Source of the DNA: Raffaelea ambrosiae
Taxonomy: Eukaryota > Ascomycota > Sordariomycetes > Ophiostomatales > Ophiostomataceae
Length of the DNA stretch: 64,000 nt
Direction of reading: 5' to 3'
Assembly: GCA_002778195.1 (NCBI GenBank)
Contig: PCDI01000004.1
Location: 1,372,733 to 1,436,732, forward strand
The translations under genes were made by a program, and so were the position numbers. This document shows positions 58,401 through 64,000 of the stretch, one piece after another (positions within the stretch are counted from its first letter, which is position 1; each line of letters begins with the position of its first letter). Under the pieces are notes generated by a model. The model searched no databases, was not told where the DNA came from, and saw only the letters and a program-made list of their open reading frames with translations.

Positions 58401-60022
58401 TACGCCATACTACTATGTATTAGTTCAGGATAGGTAGGGCCCAGCCTCCCAACTACTCGTACCAAAGTTGGGGGGGAAGGACCCGGACGCGAGTTTCTCG
58501 AATCGTTTTAGGGTCTTGAGGGGTGTGTGTGTGTGTGGCCGGTCTCTTTGGCCCACTCCACCCATCCACCAGCTTGGGCGTGCTCTCTCTTTCTTTCTCT
58601 GTCTCTGCGCCTCGTTCTGTGGTTTCCCCCCTGTCGTTTTCTACCCACACCCACCACCACCACCTTTCGTTTCCAGCAAGGGCCACCTAAGGGGCCAAAT
58701 AACAAAAAACCCAGGAGCGTGGTCCTGGGTCCGTCCTTTGACACATGGTAGGGGGGCTGGCTGGCTGGCTCCTTGCGCTTACCATAGTAGTTAGTTACAT
58801 AGTGCTATGTAGTTGGAGGAGGTGTGTGGATTCTTCCTGAACGTTTCCAGAAGGAACTTTGTTATCTTTTTGTTTTTTTTTCCCTGTTGGCGACGACCCT
58901 TGCAATGCGACGACAAGAATAAGACTCACGAAATATCCCGCCCGTTCTTCACTCGAAACAATTGTGCTAGTTGCTATGTATGCATTAACTATATAGTAGA
59001 AAACTTGGGATGACGCCCGAGGACACCCCCATCCAACATCGGTGAGCACAACCCTGCGTGTGCCCCTACAACATCGAAATACTACATAGCACCTTCACCA
59101 GTGTCGATCCCATCACCAAAAAGAGAAAAAAAAAAGAAAGAAACGAAGAGGTGTGCCCAGCAGACGTGCCTCGCAGCCGCCCTGTAAGATAAGAAGAAGA
59201 AAAAAAAAAGAAAAAAAAACACACAGAAGGACGTAGCCAAGCACTAGTTGCGAGGCATCACCTAAATTAGTCAGCTCTCACCCACACTCGTCAGCATGTT
59301 GTGGCGATGAGAAATGCAACTGGGATCTTCCTCACAGAATCGTAGACGCAGCAACAGACAGAGCATACGAGTACTCGCAGCGAGGGCGTGGGAAAGTGGC
59401 AGGCGTGTCAAGAAAGATCCTAGACCTTTTTTGTTCTGTCGTACTGTCGCAATGGCTTCTCATTCGTTGCGGCCTATCTTTTCTCTCGGGGATCAAAGCG
59501 ACTCTTCTTTGCCTCCTTCTCTTCTTGTCCAAGATCTTCTCTCCCCTTTTCACAGCCTCACTCGTATTTGGGGAAAAGTCAGAATGCAAATCAACCACTA
59601 CGTCAAGGCCTCTTCTTTTGGGCAGCAACGGCACACCCCGATACAGAATCACAGAGACGAACAGCACAGCAGTGAACAACATAGAGACAAAGTATACCGT
59701 ACACATCCAATGGATCTTGTGTTTTGTATAAGTGAAAAAGAAAAAAAAATGCTCGCTAGAAAAAAAAAAACAAGAAAAAAAACAAGACAAGATCAAAAAT
59801 CCCCACCCCCAAGGCCCTCCTCACCTCTTCGGCTCTACTCGATTTTCATGTGCTTTTTTTCTCTTCTCTTCCCTCTTCCGGACCTCCCTTCGGTCGTGTC
59901 TCTTCTCTCCCTCCTTCGGCCATCGTTTAGCCCAGCCCGATAAGTCTCTTTCCTCCTTACATAGCGTGCATCTGGCCAATCCCACACCTAGGACTCGTAC
60001 TCGTACTCGTCCTCCTCCACAC
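55461..60022. other. Gene-poor region, part 4, ending at the rgp1 stop
   Basis: No gene is recognised. It holds a purine-rich block at 55540-55960, poly-A at 56371-56385, about 25 T at 57204-57228 and G runs at 57420-57430 and 58112-58124. It is also the densest part of the motif families: TACTCGTA/TACGAGTA at 56177, 57278, 57284, 58388, 58454, 59366 and 59998, and TACATAGTA/TACTATGTA at 57497, 57856 and 58411. The last 200 bp are pyrimidine-rich and lie downstream of the rgp1 stop. Confidence 0.5.
57204..57228 (+). repeat. Poly-T tract of about 25
   Basis: Long uninterrupted T run in intergenic DNA, one of many homopolymers in the gene-poor region. Confidence 0.85.
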
Positions 60023-63000
60023 CTACACGACCATCCCAATCTCTTCCTCCCGCTCGTGCCCGCCCGGCCCGCTGCTCCACCCATACACCCGCAGTGGCAC
60101 CGCCGCCTCAAAACTCTCACATGACATCACCTCCGCCGCCACCAGCACCAGCCCGCCTCGGTCGTCCCGTGTCAGCTCTTCCAGCAGCGGCGGCGGCTCC
60201 AGGTGGCGCATCCTCCGCTGCTGGTGCGGCCGCAGAGACGACGACATCAACGAAGACGACTGCTCCGACGGGTACGATCGTACGGATTGTTGGTCGTCGT
60301 CGTCATAGTAGTCCCCCCCTTCCGTCTCGTCATCGTATGCGCCCCCTCCTCCTCCTCCTCCTCCTCCTCCTCCTCCTCCATCATACAGCGTCTCCTCAGA
60401 CGGCACCACAAACTCGAGCCGGATCTTCCACTCCAAGCTCACGCCGCTCGTCACAAACTCGGGCGTCGCGCTCGTCGGGATCGCCGGCGTAAACACAAAC
60501 CGCCGCGCATACAGCGTCGCCTCCGACGCCGACGCATACACCTTGCGCGTCACCCGCTGGATGCTCGCCTCCGAGCGCAGAGCCAGGTTCGGATCCAGCA
60601 CGCGCTCGCCCGTCTCCAGCGTCGCGTGCACCGCATAGCACGGCAGCTCCGCGCCCAAAAAGTCCACCGCCATCGTCACCGTCTCGCCCAGCCGGTACGC
60701 CGGCCGCGCCAGCAGCACCGTGCCCACCTTGCGCCCGTTGCGCGCAATCTCGAACCGGTTGGCGCTCACCGAATGGCCAGCACCGATGCTGTCGACACCG
60801 CTGTTGGACGCCATGTTGCTGCGCAGGATGGCCAGGTCGATGGCCTCGCGCGCCGACATGACAGCTATGGGCGTCGAGGTGCCGCCGACATCCGTGGTGC
60901 TCCAGCCGCCGTCCGACCAGAAGGCCGAGTGTCTCCGTGAGCCGGGCAGCGTGGCCGTCGGTGACAGCAGAACGTTGCGCTGTTTGCCCGCCGCGCCGTT
61001 CTCGCCGCCGCCGTTCCTGCTGCTGCTGTCAGCATCGTCGCCGTCTTCTCCGATGCCAGCGCCGCCGCCATCCCGGTCCTTGAGGAGCTCGTCCACGTAG
61101 GATAAGAAACCGTTGAGCGAGGAGTCCGCATTGGGCGCGGACACAGCTGCAGAAGCTGGCGATGCGAGTGAGAACGAAGATGGTGACCCTGACCATCCAC
61201 CTCCTCCCGAGCTCCGTCGCCGGTGGCCGTTGCCGCCACCGGCCAATGCTTGTCCCAGAGGACCCGACGCCCACGCCAGGCGTTCCCGCTCCTTTTCGGT
61301 AATGGCCTGGATGGTCGCCTGGTCGCGTAGCAGAATGTAGGGCGCCATGAGGTCGTGGCCCAGGATCTCGCCGTGGCTGTTGACGCTGCCGAGGACGCGG
61401 AAGGGAATCTCGACGGAGCGCACGCGCTGCTCCTTGGCCGTGCCGGGCCGCTGGGTGCCGATGACGAGTCCGTAGGCAATCTTCATGACCTTGCCGCGGT
61501 GTGTGGGCGGCAGGCCCTTGGGGAGACGGAACGTATACTCGAACGTCTTGCTCTCGCCCGGCGCCAGCTTGAGATCGACAAAAAGAACAGACTGCGGCGT
61601 CGACAGCAGCGGCACAGACTTGGAGCTGGCAATGTCGCGCATCTCCTTGATGGTGCTCAGCTCCCCGCCGCCCAGCAGCTCACCCAGAGAGCTGGTCAGG
61701 CTGCCCCAGCCGAAGCCGCGCAGGAGGCCGCTGTCGCGCTTGTTGGTCTGGACGCCGATCACGCCGCCGCCCTGGCCGCCGACCACGGCCTTGCGCTTGA
61801 CCTGATCAAAAGGACCCATGTTGACCAGCGAGCCGTCCAGCGTGAAGGAGCCCTGGATCTGAGCGTAGCCCATCATCAGCGTCTCGGGTGCCACAGCCGC
61901 CGCAGCCGCAGCCGCAGCCGCTGCGCGCGACTTGTGCGCCGATCCCGGGCCGTAGGATGGAGGAGACAAGAGGTTCCCAGCCGACTTGTGGCGTAGGTGT
62001 AGCGGCCGCGCTGGGTGCTGGTGCTGTGACCGTGGCGCCGCCGGCTGTAAGAGCTGCTGGCCGATGTACTCGGAGGCCAGGGTCTCGCTCGAGTGGTTGC
62101 TGATAGAGTAGAACTCGCCGCTGCTGCGCGGCGTGCCGGCGATGCTGGTCGTCGAGAGGATCCGTGCCTCGGGAGCAGCCGGCACCGAGGGCGGAGCCAT
62201 GGGGCCCTCGTAAATTGTTGGCACTGTCTGTGCTGGCAATTGGTCCTTGGATCGTATGGGAAGCCGGTCCTCCAACGCAGGCGACGCCGATCCATTGAGA
62301 CCGGGCCCGTCCGCCGCAGTCGGGTCGGAGAGAGGTGATATTAGTGGTGGTGCAGGGCCGGGTGACTGCTGCAAGCCGGATGGGCTGCTCGAGGCCGGAA
62401 ACTTGAAATCGGGGAAAGCGCCGTCGTACCGCGGTGATCCGCGGGCCATGACGCCGATGTTGGGATTGTTGGGAGTGTTGGGTACAGTAGACGCGCCGGA
62501 GGATCGGCCGCGCAGGCCGCTGATGCTGCTCCGATCGGACGGGGGGTAGGAGGAGTTGAAGAGAGGTGATGGCTGGGCGGGAAATCGGCCTGGGTTGGTA
62601 GCTGGTGGGGTTAGAGAATGCAGGAAGTAGAGAATCGAGGAGATTGGACATCTGTGCACCAGGCTATACGTACCAGAGCGAGGACCGCTCAGCGTGGAAG
62701 GCCCACGCGGTCCAATCTGCAGACTGGTGGCCCGCGCGTGGCCGCGGACGGGCCGGTGTGCGGAGATGGGGCCTCCGGAGCCTGAGAGCAGCGATGCCGT
62801 GCCTGGTGGAGAGGCCTGCGGCTCCGAGGAGATGGAGACAATGGAGAGCGAGCGGTGGTGGTTCCGGTTGTGTTTTCGGCTGCTGCCGCTGCTGCTGCTG
62901 CTGCCGCCGGGATGGGCACCACCATTGCCGCTGCTCCCACTGCTGCTGCCGCCGCTGCCGGAGCCCCCAGCCGCGTTTCTGTTGCTGCCGTTGCTGCTGC

Positions 63001-63556
63001 TGCTGCTGTTTTTGTTGTTTTTGTTGTTGCTATTGCTGTTGTTCGAGACGGAGTCGCCGCGGCGATGGGCCGCAGCAAAGGAGGACGTCGAGGGGGACAA
63101 GCGCGTCGGCCCGCCCAGCGAGAGGCTCGGCCGGTGAAGCGCACGCGGACGCGCCGCCGGGCGGAGGAGCGCAGGGGTCGAGGAGGACGAGGATAGGCTG
63201 GAGGAGCCGGCCGTGGTCAGGGAGGTGATGGCGGGTGTGGATGCGGAGATGGGCAGGCGTGGCCGGTCGGCGACAGCGGCGGCAACGGCGGCACCGGCGC
63301 TGCTGGCGGTGCTGATGTTGCTGCTGGTGGACAGCTGCTGGTGCTGGTGATGGCGGTGTGGCGGCGCCGGCACCGGCACCGGCTTGGGCGCAACATTGCG
63401 GAAGGTGATGCGGCAGCGGACGTCCTCGCCGGCAAAGACGGTCGGCTCGTACCAGCGCACAAACACGCGGATGTTGCTGCCCGCCGTGCTGCTGCCGCCA
63501 CTGCCACTGCCACCGCCGCCGCCGCCCAGTCCGTAGAAGCCTGATTCGGGCGCCAT
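60023..63556 (-). CDS. rgp1: Rgp1, subunit of the Ric1-Rgp1 Ypt6 exchange factor
   Basis: Two exons, 63556-62674 and 62589-60023, giving 1,149 residues. With Ric1, Rgp1 activates the Rab GTPase Ypt6/Rab6 at the Golgi for endosome-to-Golgi transport. The N-terminus has the arrestin-like signature SNIRVFVRWYEPTVFAGEDV. A very low-complexity Ser/Asn/Gly/Ala/His region covers about 60-300. The Rgp1 core follows, with SVLFVDLKLAPGESKTFEYT, IAYGLVIGTQ, VEIPFRVLG and LARPAYRLGETVTMAVDFLG. A C-terminal beta-rich part (LETGERVLDPNLALRSEASI, VSLEWKIRLEFVVPSE) is interrupted by a poly-Gly run encoded by (CTC)n at about 60343-60378. The 84-bp intron (donor GTACGTA, CTCTAAC branch, acceptor CCCAG) is in frame and open, so the unspliced reading also lacks a stop (1,177 residues). 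The low-complexity insertions make it longer than yeast Rgp1. Confidence 0.9.
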   Translation of the reverse strand: MAPESGFYGLGGGGGGSGSGGSSTAGSNIRVFVRWYEPTVFAGEDVRCRITFRNVAPKPVPVPAPPHRHHQHQQLSTSSNISTASSAGAAVAAAVADRPRLPISASTPAITSLTTAGSSSLSSSSSTPALLRPAARPRALHRPSLSLGGPTRLSPSTSSFAAAHRRGDSVSNNSNSNNKNNKNSSSSSNGSNRNAAGGSGSGGSSSGSSGNGGAHPGGSSSSSGSSRKHNRNHHRSLSIVSISSEPQASPPGTASLLSGSGGPISAHRPVRGHARATSLQIGPRGPSTLSGPRSGTYSLVHRCPISSILYFLHSLTPPATNPGRFPAQPSPLFNSSYPPSDRSSISGLRGRSSGASTVPNTPNNPNIGVMARGSPRYDGAFPDFKFPASSSPSGLQQSPGPAPPLISPLSDPTAADGPGLNGSASPALEDRLPIRSKDQLPAQTVPTIYEGPMAPPSVPAAPEARILSTTSIAGTPRSSGEFYSISNHSSETLASEYIGQQLLQPAAPRSQHQHPARPLHLRHKSAGNLLSPPSYGPGSAHKSRAAAAAAAAAAVAPETLMMGYAQIQGSFTLDGSLVNMGPFDQVKRKAVVGGQGGGVIGVQTNKRDSGLLRGFGWGSLTSSLGELLGGGELSTIKEMRDIASSKSVPLLSTPQSVLFVDLKLAPGESKTFEYTFRLPKGLPPTHRGKVMKIAYGLVIGTQRPGTAKEQRVRSVEIPFRVLGSVNSHGEILGHDLMAPYILLRDQATIQAITEKERERLAWASGPLGQALAGGGNGHRRRSSGGGGWSGSPSSFSLASPASAAVSAPNADSSLNGFLSYVDELLKDRDGGGAGIGEDGDDADSSSRNGGGENGAAGKQRNVLLSPTATLPGSRRHSAFWSDGGWSTTDVGGTSTPIAVMSAREAIDLAILRSNMASNSGVDSIGAGHSVSANRFEIARNGRKVGTVLLARPAYRLGETVTMAVDFLGAELPCYAVHATLETGERVLDPNLALRSEASIQRVTRKVYASASEATLYARRFVFTPAIPTSATPEFVTSGVSLEWKIRLEFVVPSEETLYDGGGGGGGGGGGGGAYDDETEGGDYYDDDDQQSVRSYPSEQSSSLMSSSLRPHQQRRMRHLEPPPLLEELTRDDRGGLVLVAAEVMSCESFEAAVPLRVYGWSSGPGGHEREEEIGMVV
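60343..60378. repeat. (CTC)n repeat encoding poly-Gly in rgp1
   Basis: Roughly a dozen CTC triplets on the plus strand, read as Gly codons on the minus strand near the C-terminus of Rgp1, between two beta-rich blocks. Trinucleotide slippage would change length without shifting the frame. Confidence 0.85.
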
Positions 63557-64000
63557 TGTGAAAAAAAAAATACGGTGTTCTGTGCCTGTCTCTCAAACCA
63601 CGTCGTCACGATGCTCCCAGTCTTCTCCAGACGGCGGAGCGGGAACACAGACGCAGCCCAGCAGTCATGAGCGCGTGGAGAGCATCGTCTCGAGAGTTGT
63701 TTTCTGTGGGCGTGGGCGGGATCGTTTGCGTTTCACCCGTGTTCGGGTGTGATTGGGGTGTCCGTCGTGGATTCGATGTCGGCGACGATCTCGAGGGAGC
63801 GGAGGTTGAAATGTTCGATGCATGCACAAAAAAAAGGCGAAAAGGCCATGCAAGGTTGTTTGGGAGCAAGCCGCCAAAATGGGCAAGAGCGACCAGCAAT
63901 TGGGTCGGCAGTACGAGCACGCAGCAAGTTGCTGGCCACCCCTCGTCTTACAGTTGTTAACTCGTTAGCTTCTGCGTAGCGACTGCGGCCCAGGTCCTGA
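63557..64000. promoter_or_regulatory. rgp1 upstream region at the right edge
   Basis: 444 bp upstream of the rgp1 start with an A9-10 run immediately before the ATG (T-rich on the coding strand). Short frames exist on both strands but none resembles a known protein. No clear TATA box was found. Confidence 0.4.

Noticed and set aside
35786..60022. Idea that the gene desert is a centromere
   Set aside because: Filamentous-fungal centromeres are usually AT-rich and full of RIP-mutated transposons; this DNA is of mixed composition with no transposon remnants seen.
1..64000. tRNA, rRNA, CRISPR arrays, intact transposons
   Set aside because: No cloverleaf with a GTTCGANNC-type T-arm, no rRNA-like stretch, no repeat-spacer array and no transposase or reverse transcriptase motif were found by eye on either strand.

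Overview
The window looks like nuclear DNA from a filamentous ascomycete (Pezizomycotina, most likely a Sordariomycete; an ophiostomatalean relative is only a guess). Coding DNA is GC-rich with strong C/G third positions. Introns are short (about 66-260 bp) with GT-AG borders and CTAAC-type branch points. Every recognisable protein is a fungal housekeeping protein: Mif2, Yme2, Emi1, Hsp70, a fungal MscS channel, Dia4-type SerRS, Ggc1 and Rgp1. I saw no tRNA, rRNA, CRISPR array or intact transposon.

Layout. Positions 1-76 hold the start of an unidentified minus-strand gene. 779-3147 (+) is the kinetochore protein Mif2/CENP-C in four exons. It is tail-to-tail with the single-exon inner-membrane protein Yme2 (6797-3642, -). 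Yme2 shares a 530-bp divergent promoter with an Emi1/DUF3128 twin-CX9C protein (7328-8230, +). A 3.6-kb gene-poor stretch with possible gene relics precedes cytosolic Hsp70 (14049-11832, -), which has a GC-AG intron and a promoter with a perfect heat-shock element and a TATA box. Next are an EF-hand MscS channel (19618-16631, -), mitochondrial seryl-tRNA synthetase (23188-24975, +), a 2,396-residue coiled-coil protein (33101-25687, -) and the seven-exon mitochondrial GTP/GDP carrier Ggc1 (35785-34160, -).

From 35.8 to 60.0 kb I recognise no conventional gene. This stretch holds homopolymer and purine/pyrimidine tracts, several short motifs repeated far above chance, an assembly gap, and one candidate micropeptide gene. 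The candidate is a 33-codon ORF (53226-53327) behind a TATA box, a 1.6-kb pyrimidine-rich leader with splice signals, and a strong start context. The window ends with the Rgp1 homologue (63556-60023, -), subunit of the Golgi Ypt6 exchange factor, and its upstream region.

There are no operons. Four of the genes serve mitochondria directly or probably (Yme2, Emi1-like, SerRS, Ggc1), but they are scattered and I infer no cluster. Exon structures were set by eye from splice signals and known family sequences; nothing was searched in a database.
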